This document shows, in pieces, positions 8,056 to 16,855 of a stretch of DNA of 64,000 nucleotides. The stretch is from an uncultured Glaciecola sp. Its GTDB lineage: Bacteria > Pseudomonadota > Gammaproteobacteria > Enterobacterales > Alteromonadaceae. The stretch covers positions 310,001 to 374,000 of the forward strand of contig NZ_CALJHY010000003.1 in NCBI RefSeq assembly GCF_937770335.1. Reading direction: 5' to 3'. A model generated the notes under the pieces. That model had not been told where the DNA came from. It made no database searches and worked only from the letters and a program-made list of their open reading frames with translations. The translations under genes and the position numbers were made by a program. Position 1 is the stretch's first letter; each line of letters opens with the position of its first letter.

Positions 8056-9416
8056 TGACCACAGTGCAACTCAACCCCGTCGGTTGGATGAGCCAATTAT
8101 CACAGCTAGAAGTTAGTCTTTTACAACAATCAACCAAAAGCGATTTATACGGAATATTTAGAAAATGCTGTTTAGCAGTGCTTAATAGTGGTGTAGAGGA
8201 AGACGACTACCACAAGCTGTTTTCACCCTATGGTGACTTCGATGTGCATTTGGTGCGCCGTGAGCGCGGCGTTAAAATTGAATTAATTAACCCACCTAAA
8301 GTGGCCTTTGTTGACGGTAAATTAATAACCGGCGTGCATGAACATTTGTTTGCTGTGCTTCGCGACATGCTTTATATGGGAGCCAAACACGGGACAAACT
8401 TCGAGCAGTTAATAGACGCGCCGACGAGCTTAACCACACATATTGTTTTCGATATGCTTCGCCATGCCAACGCCATATCACAAGATCTCGATGTGAATAT
8501 GGTCTTATGCTGGGGCGGGCACTCCATCCGAGAAGAAGAGTATCAATACACTAAATCAGTTGGCTATGAATTAGGTTTACGTGGTTTTAATATATGCACA
8601 GGCTGCGGGCCTGGTGCAATGAAAGGGCCAATGAAAGGCGCAACCATAGGACATGCCAAGCAGCGTAATAAAAAGGGCCGCTATCTAGGCATTTCAGAGC
8701 CGAGCATTATTGCAGCTGAGCCGCCTAATGCCATCGTCAACGAACTGATAATCATGCCCGATATTGAAAAGCGCCTAGAGGCATTTGTGCGTATTTCACA
8801 TTGCATCGTGATTTTCCCCGGCGGCGCAGGCACAGCAGAAGAGTTGCTTTACCTACTAGGTTTATTGATGGATGAAAAAAACAAAGACCACAAGATCCCA
8901 TTGATATTAACCGGCCCTGAAAACAGCAAGGCCTATTTTGAAGCCATTGACCAATTTATCGGCGCAACATTAGGCGCTGAAGCCCAAGCAAAATATACCA
9001 TTATTGTTGGCGACGCGGCCAAGGTGGCCATCTTTATGTCAAAGCAAAAAGCGGTTGTCGAGCGCCACCGACGTGATACGGGCGATTCACTCAATTTTAA
9101 TTGGACATTGCAAATATCAGAAGACTTTCAAACCCCATTTATGCCGACTCATAAAAACATGGGCGAATTGAATTTGAGCTTGGATCAGCCAACATCATCA
9201 CTCGCGGCCACGTTACGAAAATGCTTTTCAGGCATTGTTGCAGGAAACGTGAAAGTGGAAGGTATTCAAGAAATTAAGAAACATGGCCCATTTGAACTGA
9301 CCGGTGATATTGAGCTGATGCAAAAAATGGACGTGCTACTTAAGTCATTCGTTGAGCAAGGCAGAATGAAGTTACCCGGTAGCAAGTATGAACCCTGCTA
9401 TAGGATTAACTTGTAA
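8055..9416 (+). CDS. ppnN: Pyrimidine/purine nucleotide 5'-monophosphate nucleosidase PpnN
   Basis: PpnN (formerly YgdH) cleaves nucleoside monophosphates to base and ribose 5-phosphate and is controlled by (p)ppGpp in E. coli. The 453-residue length matches the E. coli enzyme (454). The Rossmann-like LOG domain carries the PGGAGTAEE active-site motif at residues 255-263, and the N-terminal region MSQLSQLEVSLLQQS is characteristic of PpnN as opposed to the short LOG/YgdH-like proteins. The ATG overlaps the stop of the diguanylate cyclase gene. This is the last gene of the queF-dgc-ppnN run. Confidence 0.92.
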   Translation: MTTVQLNPVGWMSQLSQLEVSLLQQSTKSDLYGIFRKCCLAVLNSGVEEDDYHKLFSPYGDFDVHLVRRERGVKIELINPPKVAFVDGKLITGVHEHLFAVLRDMLYMGAKHGTNFEQLIDAPTSLTTHIVFDMLRHANAISQDLDVNMVLCWGGHSIREEEYQYTKSVGYELGLRGFNICTGCGPGAMKGPMKGATIGHAKQRNKKGRYLGISEPSIIAAEPPNAIVNELIIMPDIEKRLEAFVRISHCIVIFPGGAGTAEELLYLLGLLMDEKNKDHKIPLILTGPENSKAYFEAIDQFIGATLGAEAQAKYTIIVGDAAKVAIFMSKQKAVVERHRRDTGDSLNFNWTLQISEDFQTPFMPTHKNMGELNLSLDQPTSSLAATLRKCFSGIVAGNVKVEGIQEIKKHGPFELTGDIELMQKMDVLLKSFVEQGRMKLPGSKYEPCYRINL

Positions 9417-9475
9417 GGCTATCGTGGAAAATTAGCGCGCTGAAGTCCAGCACAAAATAGCTGTGCAAGACTAGA

Positions 9476-9517
9476 ATGGCATTTATATAAGCAATAGCAA
9501 AGCCATATAAATGCCAT
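9476..9517. repeat. 13-bp perfect inverted repeat between ppnN and icd
   Basis: Arms ATGGCATTTATAT (9476-9488) and its complement (9505-9517) are separated by 16 nt. There is no T-run on either side, so it is not a standard terminator. It lies about 60 bp after ppnN and about 150 bp before icd, where it could stabilise the 3' end of the ppnN message or bind a regulator. Confidence 0.5.
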
Positions 9518-9665
9518 GAATATTGGCGATAGAGGCTATACCTGACGCGGTCATTCAGGTAACATGCGCGCGACTTAAACTAATAACTTGTAGCAACGAT
9601 TTCTTCTCAACAGTTTGCAAAAATCAGGTTATATAAACTCTAACGACACTACTGGAGTGCATTTC

Positions 9666-10679
9666 ATGAACCCAACACAACAAAACATTACCGTAATACG
9701 CGGTGATGGTATCGGCCCTGACATCATTGACGCAGCGACTAAAATTCTCGATAAAGTCGGTTGTAACTTCAACTACGAATATGCCGACGCAGGCTTAATG
9801 GCTTTAGAAAATCACGGCGAATTGTTACCGCAAGAAACCTTGGACCTAATAGCAAAAAACAGAGTCGCGCTAAAAGGCCCATTGACGACGCCTGTCGGTG
9901 AAGGTTTTACCTCAATTAATGTCAGCTTACGCAAGCAATTCAAACTGTATGCTAACTTACGCCCAGTACTGTCTTTTAAAGGCACTAAAGCGCGCTATGA
10001 AGACATTGACATCATTACCGTACGTGAAAACACACAAGGTATGTATTCAGGCTTAGGACAGGTTGTGTCTGCCGATGGCAATGAAGCTGAAGCCGTGAGT
10101 GTCATTACGCGTGACGGCGCAGAGAGAATTCTTGTTTTTGCTTACGAACTAGCCCGCAGAGAAGGCCGTAAGAAGATCACTGCCGTGCACAAAGCCAATA
10201 TCTTGAAGTCGACATCAGGTTTGTTCCTAAAAGTCGCCAGAGAAGTTGCTGCGCGTTATCCTGACATTCAATCAGAAGAAATGATTGTAGATAACTGCTG
10301 CATGCAATTAGTCATGAACCCGCATCAGTTTGATGTGATTGTAACGACCAACTTGTTCGGTGATATTTTATCAGACCTATGTGCTGGTTTAGTTGGCGGT
10401 TTGGGTATGGCACCGGGTGCTAACATTGGCGAAGACTGCGCTATTTTTGAAGCTGTGCATGGCTCAGCTCCTGATATTGCCGGTATGAATTTAGCTAATC
10501 CGACTTCTGTTATTTTAGCGTCGATTCAAATGCTAGAATATTTGGACATGGCGGATAAAGCTGAACGCATTCGCGCTGCACTTAAAGATGTGATTGAGAG
10601 CGGTGACCGCACTACTCGCGACCTTGGTGGTGAGCATGGTACGACTGAGTTTACTGATGCGGTATTAGAGCGTTTGTAA
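9666..10679 (+). CDS. NAD-dependent isocitrate dehydrogenase (isocitrate/isopropylmalate dehydrogenase family)
   Basis: It is predicted to oxidatively decarboxylate isocitrate to 2-oxoglutarate in the TCA cycle. The 337-residue protein is of the short, NAD-type form, not the 416-residue NADP-type Icd. It begins VIRGDGIGPDIIDAA, has the substrate motif SINVSLRKQFKLYANLRP, the metal-binding DNCCMQLVMNPHQFDVIVTTNLFGDILSD region and the NAD-binding segment HGSAPDIAGMNLANPTS. The ATG used here has GGAG 8 nt upstream and yields the family start. An in-frame ATG 51 bp upstream lacks both. 3-isopropylmalate or homoisocitrate dehydrogenase activity is less likely, but substrate cannot be proven from sequence. 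Confidence 0.85.
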   Translation: MNPTQQNITVIRGDGIGPDIIDAATKILDKVGCNFNYEYADAGLMALENHGELLPQETLDLIAKNRVALKGPLTTPVGEGFTSINVSLRKQFKLYANLRPVLSFKGTKARYEDIDIITVRENTQGMYSGLGQVVSADGNEAEAVSVITRDGAERILVFAYELARREGRKKITAVHKANILKSTSGLFLKVAREVAARYPDIQSEEMIVDNCCMQLVMNPHQFDVIVTTNLFGDILSDLCAGLVGGLGMAPGANIGEDCAIFEAVHGSAPDIAGMNLANPTSVILASIQMLEYLDMADKAERIRAALKDVIESGDRTTRDLGGEHGTTEFTDAVLERL

Positions 10680-10713
10680 TACAGCTGAAGAATCCGTGTT
10701 TACTATAGGTAGT

Positions 10714-10797
10714 TGAAGCATGTATTTGTTTGAAGCATGTATTTGTTTGAAGCACGTATTTATTTGAAGCTTGTATTTGTTAAAGTATGCATTTGTT
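10714..10797. repeat. Five tandem copies of a 17-bp repeat downstream of icd
   Basis: The unit TGAAGCATGTATTTGTT occurs twice perfectly, then as three diverged copies, the last 16 bp long. The array lies between the icd stop and its terminator, so it would be in the 3' untranslated region of the icd message. The graded divergence suggests old slippage expansion. Confidence 0.85.
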
Positions 10798-10800
10798 AAG

Positions 10801-10826
10801 AGGAGAGCTTTTGCTCTCCTTTTTTA
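10801..10826 (+). terminator. Rho-independent terminator after icd
   Basis: AGGAGAGC, loop TTTT, GCTCTCCT, then a run of Ts. The 8-bp GC-containing stem and T-run on the plus strand mark the end of the icd transcript. The roughly 315 bp that follow, up to comEA, show no gene and no further clear signal beyond AT-rich promoter-like sequence. Confidence 0.88.
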
Positions 10827-11140
10827 TGCCCGCAGATTTAGGGGAAGATCACATATTCATTGGCAAGCTAAATGTCTACTGCAACAGGCCAAAATCAGTC
10901 ATTTTAATTGTCATGTATGGTATTTTTGTAATGTAAGGTAGTCGGTCGATATCTATTCCCACAGGCAATGTAAACTCTCCTCTTATAAACTAGCCCCCTA
11001 GTCAGTTTCACCTTTTACAAAATACTTTTAAGCTTTACTCGTGCGTTTATTCTCCAACTTAGCGACTACTACTGCATTGGCAATAAGCGCTCAAAACACA
11101 GTATAAAAAGCATATCATTCAAAACGTAAAAGGAATTAAC

Positions 11141-11449
11141 ATGAAGAAGGTTAACTATTTAGTACTCAGCGGGCTATTGCTCTCGTCCTGCGCCTTTATG
11201 CCGGCGCAAGCTGCTACCGACACAATGGCTAAAAAAGTAATGAGTCAGTCGGTTGTCACCAAATTAGACATCAACAAAGCCAACGCGGAGCAATTAACCG
11301 CACTTCCGGGTGTTGGTATGAAAAAAGCAGGAGAAATTGTGAAGTATCGCGAACTGAACGGTAATTTCAAAAGCATTGATGAATTGGTTAATGTGAAAGG
11401 GATTGGCGTTAAGATGGTGGCTAAGATCATTGATTTGGTGAAGGTGTAG
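11141..11449 (+). CDS. ComEA-like helix-hairpin-helix DNA-binding protein, secreted
   Basis: A 102-residue protein with an N-terminal signal sequence (residues 1 to about 25, MKKVNYLVLSGLLLSSCAFM then PAQAAT), cut probably after AQA. It then has one helix-hairpin-helix pair: KLDINKANAEQLTALPGVGMKKAGEIVKYR and IDELVNVKGIGVKMVAKI. This is the ComEA fold, which binds double-stranded DNA in the periplasm during natural transformation. Small ComEA-like proteins are common in Vibrio, Shewanella and Alteromonas. A Cys in SSCAF raises the possibility of lipidation, but the lipobox is poor. A purine-rich AAAGGAA lies 7 nt before the ATG. The next sequence downstream is a mobile-element relic. Confidence 0.85.
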   Translation: MKKVNYLVLSGLLLSSCAFMPAQAATDTMAKKVMSQSVVTKLDINKANAEQLTALPGVGMKKAGEIVKYRELNGNFKSIDELVNVKGIGVKMVAKIIDLVKV

Positions 11450-11486
11450 ATGGATTTATTTTAGGCTTAAAAAAACCGAGCAATTG

Positions 11487-11585
11487 AAGTGCCCCCCGAA
11501 AGTTAGACATAACCTTCGGGGTTTTTTATGAATAAATCAAAACACTCTCAACTCTTTAAAATAAAGTTAGCAAAGCTATCTATTG
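11487..11585 (+). mobile_element. Remnant of an IS3-like insertion sequence (left end and first codons of orfA)
   Basis: The sequence GTGCCCCCCGAAAGTTAGACA resembles the terminal inverted repeat of IS150-group IS3 elements. Within about 30 bp it is followed by a hairpin (CCCCGAA ... TTCGGGG) with a T-run, of the kind that shields an element from outside transcription. Next comes an ATG opening a short frame, [21 protein letters not shown], plausible as the start of an orfA transposase protein. Homology stops abruptly near 11585; the rest of the element and its other end are missing. The family call is from memory of such ends and needs a database search. Confidence 0.5.
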
Positions 11586-11712
11586 AAGAATTGGGGTCCG
11601 ACCGTATCGATCAGAGAAACGTACAATATCATCTTCACCTAGGTAGCTTCCCGATTGAACTTCAATCAGTTCAAACGGAATCTTCGCTGCTTCTCTAGGG
11701 TATGAACTTCGC
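11580..11712 (-). pseudogene. Unrecognised protein-coding fragment directly after galU
   Basis: On the minus strand, in a frame different from galU, about 43 codons are open after the galU stop. They read [20 protein letters not shown] followed by [19 protein letters not shown] and a stop. The composition and the pattern of hydrophobic and charged residues look like a real protein C-terminus, and the frame abuts the IS3-like remnant. There is no start codon in its own frame and no family was recognised. It may be the tail of a gene truncated by the element. Part of it overlaps the remnant, so at least the last residues are fortuitous. Confidence 0.3.
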
Positions 11713-12600
11713 CTACAAGGTTTTCAAATACTCAGTAAATTCTTCACCTAACTCTGGGTGACGCATAGCATATTCAACGTTAGCTTTCATGTAACCAAGC
11801 TTACTACCGCAATCATGGCTTTTACCTTTCATGTAATATGCATCAACTTGCTCGTGCTCCATGAGCGCATCAATAGCGTCGGTCAGTTGAATTTCGTCGC
11901 CCGCACCAGGAGTGGTTTTAGCAAGTAAGTCCCATGTTTTTGCAGATAACACATAACGACCCACAACAGCTAAGTCAGAAGGGGCGTCTTCCAATTCTGG
12001 CTTTTCAACCATTCTGTGCATTTTGCAAGACTCGCCAGGGGCAAGTTCCTTGCCCTCTAAATCAACAATACCGAATTTAGATACATCTTTTTTCGCCACT
12101 TTTTCAACCATCACCTGACTAACACGGCTAGTATTAAACTTAGCAACCATATCAGCAAGGTTGTCTTTTTTTAAGTTGCTAGCCACATCGTCAATAATTA
12201 CGTCGGGTAACACAACGGCAAAAGGCTCATCACCAATCATCGGATAGGCACACATAATAGCGTGACCCAAACCGCTTGCGACGCCCTGACGCACATGCAT
12301 TATGGTGACGCCTTTAGGACAAATAGCTTTAACTGCATCAAGCAACTGACGTTTAACACGTTTCTCTAACGTTGCTTCTAATTCGAACGATGTATCAAAA
12401 TGGTTTTCAATGCTGTTTTTACTCGCATGAGTCACCAACACGATTTGCTTTATACCTGCCTGAACACACTCATTCACTACATATTGAATTAGCGGTTTAT
12501 CGACTACAGGTAGCATTTCCTTGGGGATTGCTTTTGTGGCCGGTAACATTCTCGTCCCCAAACCAGCTACGGGTATTACTGCCTTTCTAACTTGACTCAT
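11713..12600 (-). CDS. galU: UTP--glucose-1-phosphate uridylyltransferase GalU
   Basis: GalU makes UDP-glucose from UTP and glucose 1-phosphate, feeding Ugd and GalE. The 295-residue protein starts [20 protein letters not shown] then PKEMLP (residues 6-31), the nucleotidyl transferase signature. Later stretches [15 protein letters not shown] and the [18 protein letters not shown] ending are diagnostic of GalU. It is the last gene of the minus-strand polysaccharide locus, 102 bp after ugd. Read through, its message would enter the fragment and IS-like remnant downstream. A second, decayed copy of the N-terminal coding region lies 24 kb away between wzz and pseB. Confidence 0.95.
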   Translation of the reverse strand: MSQVRKAVIPVAGLGTRMLPATKAIPKEMLPVVDKPLIQYVVNECVQAGIKQIVLVTHASKNSIENHFDTSFELEATLEKRVKRQLLDAVKAICPKGVTIMHVRQGVASGLGHAIMCAYPMIGDEPFAVVLPDVIIDDVASNLKKDNLADMVAKFNTSRVSQVMVEKVAKKDVSKFGIVDLEGKELAPGESCKMHRMVEKPELEDAPSDLAVVGRYVLSAKTWDLLAKTTPGAGDEIQLTDAIDALMEHEQVDAYYMKGKSHDCGSKLGYMKANVEYAMRHPELGEEFTEYLKTL

Positions 12601-12702
12601 AGTTCAATTAATCCTTATTTACTTTTTAGCTCATGCTGCCTAGTGTCGTAAACTTTCAGCGCACTGTATCAATGTGCTAAACCTAGCTACTATAAAAGCC
12701 AG

Positions 12703-14043
12703 TTACGGTGCTTTAACAGATAAGCCTCTGCCGATGGCATAGTAATGCAATCCGTATTCCGAAATTAAGCTTGGCTCGAATAAATTACGGCCATCAAAGA
12801 TAACTTGGTCCGCAACGTGTTCTTTAATTAATGCAAAGTCAGGCGCTCTAAACGCCTGCCACTCAGTACAAATAACTAAACAACTTGACCCTGCTAAAGT
12901 GGCTTCTTTTGTACCCATTAATTTAAGATCGGCACGTGAGCCGTAAATACGTTGTGTTTCTTCCATGGCCTCTGGATCATAGGCCTGTACGATAGCACCG
13001 TACTTCCATAGTTTTTCCATTAACACGCGTGATGATGCATCGCGCATGTCGTCAGTATTGGGTTTGAATGACAGACCCCATAAAGCAATGGTCTTTCCTT
13101 TCACATCACCTTTGTAATGATCCATGATGTAGTCGAATAGTTTTTCTTTTTGACGATAGTTGACTGTTTCAACCGCCTCCAGAACTTTAGCCGTATACCC
13201 CACCCCTGTTGCACTGCGAATAAGCGCTTGCACATCTTTGGGGAAACAAGAGCCGCCATAACCGCACCCTGGGTAAATGAACTGATAACCAATTCGAGGG
13301 TCGCTACCTATGCCTTTGCGTACGTTTTCAATATCCGCCCCCATTAGCTCGGCTAAGTTAGCCATTTCATTCATAAAGCTGATTTTGGTTGCCAACATGC
13401 AGTTAGCCGCATATTTTGTAAGCTCGGCGCTGCGCACATCCATCACGATTATTTTGTCGTGGTTGCGGTTAAATGGGCTGTAGAGTTCTCTTAACTTCTT
13501 TTCAGCGTATTCACTTTGCGTACCTAAAATAATCCGGTCCGGTCGCATACAGTCGTTAACGGCGGCGCCTTCTTTTAGGAATTCAGGATTTGAGACTACG
13601 TCAAATGTTAGCTCTTTATTGAGTGACTTTAGGGTGGCTGACACAGTTGCAATCACTTTATCCGCGGTACCAACAGGTACCGTCGATTTGTTAACAATTA
13701 CTTTATGATTTTGCATGAAGGTTGCGATTGTTTTAGCTACGGTCTGCACGTACTTAAGGTCAGCTGAACCATCTTCATCTGGTGGTGTGCCCACAGCAAT
13801 AAATATGACTCCACCGTGATTAACACCAAGCTCAGCATCCGTCGTAAACTTAACTCTACCTTGCTCAAAGTTTGAGGTAACTAAGTGGGTTAAACCGGGT
13901 TCGTAGATTGGAATAATGCCTTTTTCCAAGTTATCTACTTTGTTTTGGTCTACATCGACGCAAACAACGTCGTGGCCGACTTCTGCTAAAACGGCGGCTT
14001 GTACTAGGCCGACGTAGCCGATGCCGAAGACTGTTACTTTCAT
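12703..14043 (-). CDS. ugd: UDP-glucose 6-dehydrogenase
   Basis: Oxidises UDP-glucose to UDP-glucuronate with two NAD+, in the cytoplasm, for surface polysaccharides. The 446-residue protein begins with the Rossmann motif VFGIGYVGLVQAAVLAEVGH (about residues 4-23). The catalytic Cys is in YGGSCFPKD (about residue 260), and the C-terminal part LWGLSFKPNTDDMRDASS is typical. It is next to galU, which supplies the substrate, so the pair is a functional unit. It is distinct from the other family member in the locus, WecC, which uses UDP-ManNAc. Confidence 0.95.
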   Translation of the reverse strand: MKVTVFGIGYVGLVQAAVLAEVGHDVVCVDVDQNKVDNLEKGIIPIYEPGLTHLVTSNFEQGRVKFTTDAELGVNHGGVIFIAVGTPPDEDGSADLKYVQTVAKTIATFMQNHKVIVNKSTVPVGTADKVIATVSATLKSLNKELTFDVVSNPEFLKEGAAVNDCMRPDRIILGTQSEYAEKKLRELYSPFNRNHDKIIVMDVRSAELTKYAANCMLATKISFMNEMANLAELMGADIENVRKGIGSDPRIGYQFIYPGCGYGGSCFPKDVQALIRSATGVGYTAKVLEAVETVNYRQKEKLFDYIMDHYKGDVKGKTIALWGLSFKPNTDDMRDASSRVLMEKLWKYGAIVQAYDPEAMEETQRIYGSRADLKLMGTKEATLAGSSCLVICTEWQAFRAPDFALIKEHVADQVIFDGRNLFEPSLISEYGLHYYAIGRGLSVKAP

Positions 14044-14207
14044 TGAGATTCCCTTTTCACATCGAGGTATATGTTACATTTTGATCATAATAGTATATTT
14101 ATAGGAAATAATTATGCAACTTTAATACGATCGTAAAAGGTCGAATTTGAGCATAAAAGAGCGCGTACTCGCCAAACCCTCAGTTTTCTGAACCATAAAG
14201 AACAACT

Positions 14208-16160
14208 TTACGCTCGTGGTAATCTGATGACTTCAGCTGTCGTGAATTTTACGTCATCTTGAGATTGTCTCGCCGCCCAAACCAAATCACAAATCCCATC
14301 GGTGGGATTAAAGCCCGTCGGCGCATTTAGCAGTATTTCTCTAATGCTTTCGTGATCAAAGTTGTGACACATTTTATCTAAATTGTCGAGCACCGGTTCT
14401 AGGTCTTCCCAACTCAACATAGCTTCGTTGGCTGTCATGATGCGTTCATGGAAGGTATCTTGAACGTTGTCTCCTATTAATAATTCTTCAAATAATTTTT
14501 CACCCGGACGAAGGCCTGTGCACTCTATGGCAATATCACCATTTGGGTTATCTTCGTCTTTAATTTCCAAACCTGAAAGTCGAACTAGCTTTTCCGCTAA
14601 ATCTTTAATTTTAACCGAGTCTCCCATGTCCAGCACAAATACGTCCCCCCCCTTGCCCATTGCCCCGGCTTGTATTACTAATTGAGCGGCCTCAGGGATA
14701 GTCATAAAGTAACGAGTGATGTCTTCATGGGTTAAGGTTATTGGGCCACCTTCTTGAATTTGGCGTCTAAATAGAGGAACCACTGAGCCTGATGAGCCCA
14801 AGACATTGCCGAACCTCACCATACAAAAACGAGTTTTTTTGTTGAAAGAAGCTTGAGATAACGCCTGCAGCACTAATTCAGCCATCCGTTTCGAAGCGCC
14901 CATGACGTTGGTTGGCCGCACGGCTTTATCGGTGGAGATGAGTACGAAGGTTTCAACACCTGCATTTATAGCTGCTTTCGCTGCATTATAAGTACCAAAT
15001 ACGTTATTTCTTATTCCCTCAACAACATTAAGTTCAACTAATGGCACGTGTTTATAGGCTGCTGCATGATAAATAGTATTAATATTAAACGCCATCATGA
15101 CGTTTTCTACGCGGTTAATTCGTTGAACCGATCCCATTAGTGGGTAAAGTTTTATTTTTAAACCGTTTTTATGTATGTACTCGCTGAGTTCTTTTTCTAT
15201 TTGATATAGGGCAAATTCTGATAACTCGAATAACACTAATGTAGTAGGCTTAAATTTAATAATTTGGCGGCACAGCTCGGAACCGATGGAACCGCCAGCC
15301 CCGCTGACCATGACGTTTTTACCTGTAATATTTTGAGCCATTAGTTGTGGTAATGGTGTTACTGGCTCTCGGCCTAATAAATCGTCGATTTCAACTTCTA
15401 TTAACTCAGATGCATTAAAGTTACCTTCAATAACATCTTTAATCCCAGGAATGCTTTGTACTCTAACTTGGTACTTTTCTAATGAGTTAATGACACGATT
15501 TCGGTCTGAGCGACTAGCACTAGGCAATGCTAAAAGTACTTTAATTGCTTTTCCAGCGTCAATTAAACCTTTTAGCTCGACTAATGAAATAACTGGAATA
15601 CCTTGAATCACTGAACCATATTTACTTGTATCGTCGTCAATGAACGCCGACACGTAATATTCCGGCCCGGTTGCTATTCCTGTTGCCAGTTGGCGTCCTG
15701 CGGACCCTGCACCATAGATAACAACAGGTTGTTTATTTGAACCATTGAATTGAGTGACCAATGCACGAATAAGAAGTCTTGCACCGCCTACTATTAGCAG
15801 TATTAAGGCGCAATAAATCAACGGCATTGTGCGAGGTATTGTAGTTGTAGAGAAGAACGCAATAAGCACTAATGCCGCAGTTGATAACATGGTGCCCGCT
15901 ACAATCGCCCAAACAGCTTGTGAGCTCATGTACCTTAAAACGGCGCGGTACAATCCTAGTTTGACAAATATTAATATACTGATTGGCAACAGTCCCGAGA
16001 GAATTAACCAATAGTTAGGATTTGAAAATACCGTTAGATTGTCGAGACGTATTACCAATGAGGCCCAAAAAGAAATTACTATAAAAAAAGAATCAACAAC
16101 AAGAGTAATCAGGCGTTTATTGGAACGAGACATATTTAGTAGTGTGTTTAGGCTTATCAT
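14208..16160 (-). CDS. WbpM/CapD-type membrane-bound UDP-GlcNAc 4,6-dehydratase
   Basis: The 650-residue protein has four N-terminal membrane helices (about residues 15-130), a small Rossmann domain (GAGSAGRQLATG, about 149) and a large SDR domain with VSGAGGSIGSELCRQI near 283. In the SDR active site STDKAVRPTN is followed by MGASKRMAE. Met replaces the usual Tyr, the Ser-Met-Lys arrangement known in WbpM-like enzymes. It converts UDP-GlcNAc to the 4-keto-6-deoxy sugar, the precursor of QuiNAc, FucNAc or diamino sugars. It is separated from the upstream formyltransferase by 695 bp without a gene, so it may be transcribed from its own promoter. Confidence 0.93.
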   Translation of the reverse strand: MISLNTLLNMSRSNKRLITLVVDSFFIVISFWASLVIRLDNLTVFSNPNYWLILSGLLPISILIFVKLGLYRAVLRYMSSQAVWAIVAGTMLSTAALVLIAFFSTTTIPRTMPLIYCALILLIVGGARLLIRALVTQFNGSNKQPVVIYGAGSAGRQLATGIATGPEYYVSAFIDDDTSKYGSVIQGIPVISLVELKGLIDAGKAIKVLLALPSASRSDRNRVINSLEKYQVRVQSIPGIKDVIEGNFNASELIEVEIDDLLGREPVTPLPQLMAQNITGKNVMVSGAGGSIGSELCRQIIKFKPTTLVLFELSEFALYQIEKELSEYIHKNGLKIKLYPLMGSVQRINRVENVMMAFNINTIYHAAAYKHVPLVELNVVEGIRNNVFGTYNAAKAAINAGVETFVLISTDKAVRPTNVMGASKRMAELVLQALSQASFNKKTRFCMVRFGNVLGSSGSVVPLFRRQIQEGGPITLTHEDITRYFMTIPEAAQLVIQAGAMGKGGDVFVLDMGDSVKIKDLAEKLVRLSGLEIKDEDNPNGDIAIECTGLRPGEKLFEELLIGDNVQDTFHERIMTANEAMLSWEDLEPVLDNLDKMCHNFDHESIREILLNAPTGFNPTDGICDLVWAARQSQDDVKFTTAEVIRLPRA

Positions 16161-16855
16161 TCTCTAACTATTTAACTCTTTAAATCAGTGTATTCATAAT
16201 AGACTTCACAAGTTCAATAATGGCACATTGCAGCTAAGTTCTATATCATCTAATTGAACATTCCTATAGACCCTAAGATATAATAAAACATTTAAAATGA
16301 CAATCGGATATGATGATTTTTTACTATATCTAAATGGTCAAGGGCAAAATCAGTAAGCATTGAATATTAAAGCAATACAAGATTCAATGGTCGTTTCCGC
16401 CAAGGAAACACAGTAAACTATATTCGGAAGTTAAGACGCCTAATTGACTTATGTTTATTGAATGGTTTAATACTTCGGCACTAAATGCAAACTAGTCAAG
16501 TAAGATCATGGTCTATTTGTTTGGTATAGTTGCAATACAATTTTATGTATATCAATGGATGCAAAAGTTGTTTATAAAAATTCCCAACCGGCAAGTCCAG
16601 TATCGTTGAATCCCGAGAAAAAAAGTACAAATAGTGGACAGAAAAAAGTAGCTTAACAATATTTGGGTAAATAGTGCCAACTGTCTTGAAAAACACCGAA
16701 CCCCACAAAAAAAATATCGATTTTCAACTGGGGCGTAAATGTGACTAATGGTATATTCGGCAAATAGTGGCGGTTTTGGACTGGTGTTTATATTCTATTA
16801 GTGCGGTCTATTCTGAACGCTTACCCTATTATGACTAAGTAATTATAAATAATGG
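16161..16855. other. Gene-free 695-bp gap inside the polysaccharide locus
   Basis: No convincing gene, tRNA or IS was found on either strand. A 70-codon frame exists but has no recognisable similarity or ribosome site. A short perfect hairpin (GTTTCC, 5-nt loop, GGAAAC; 16393-16409) is present without a T-run. The surrounding minus-strand genes are packed within a few bases of one another. This gap therefore probably contains a promoter for wbpM-ugd-galU and perhaps remains of a lost gene. Confidence 0.6.

Noticed and set aside
9615-9665. Longer start for the isocitrate dehydrogenase
   Set aside because: The ATG at 9666 has a GGAG ribosome site and gives the family N-terminus.
10714-10797. 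CRISPR array
   Set aside because: The repeats are contiguous 17-bp units with no spacers and no cas genes nearby.
16496-16708. 70-codon open frame on the minus strand in the gap before wbpM
   Set aside because: AT-rich, no recognisable similarity, no ribosome site and composition unlike real proteins.
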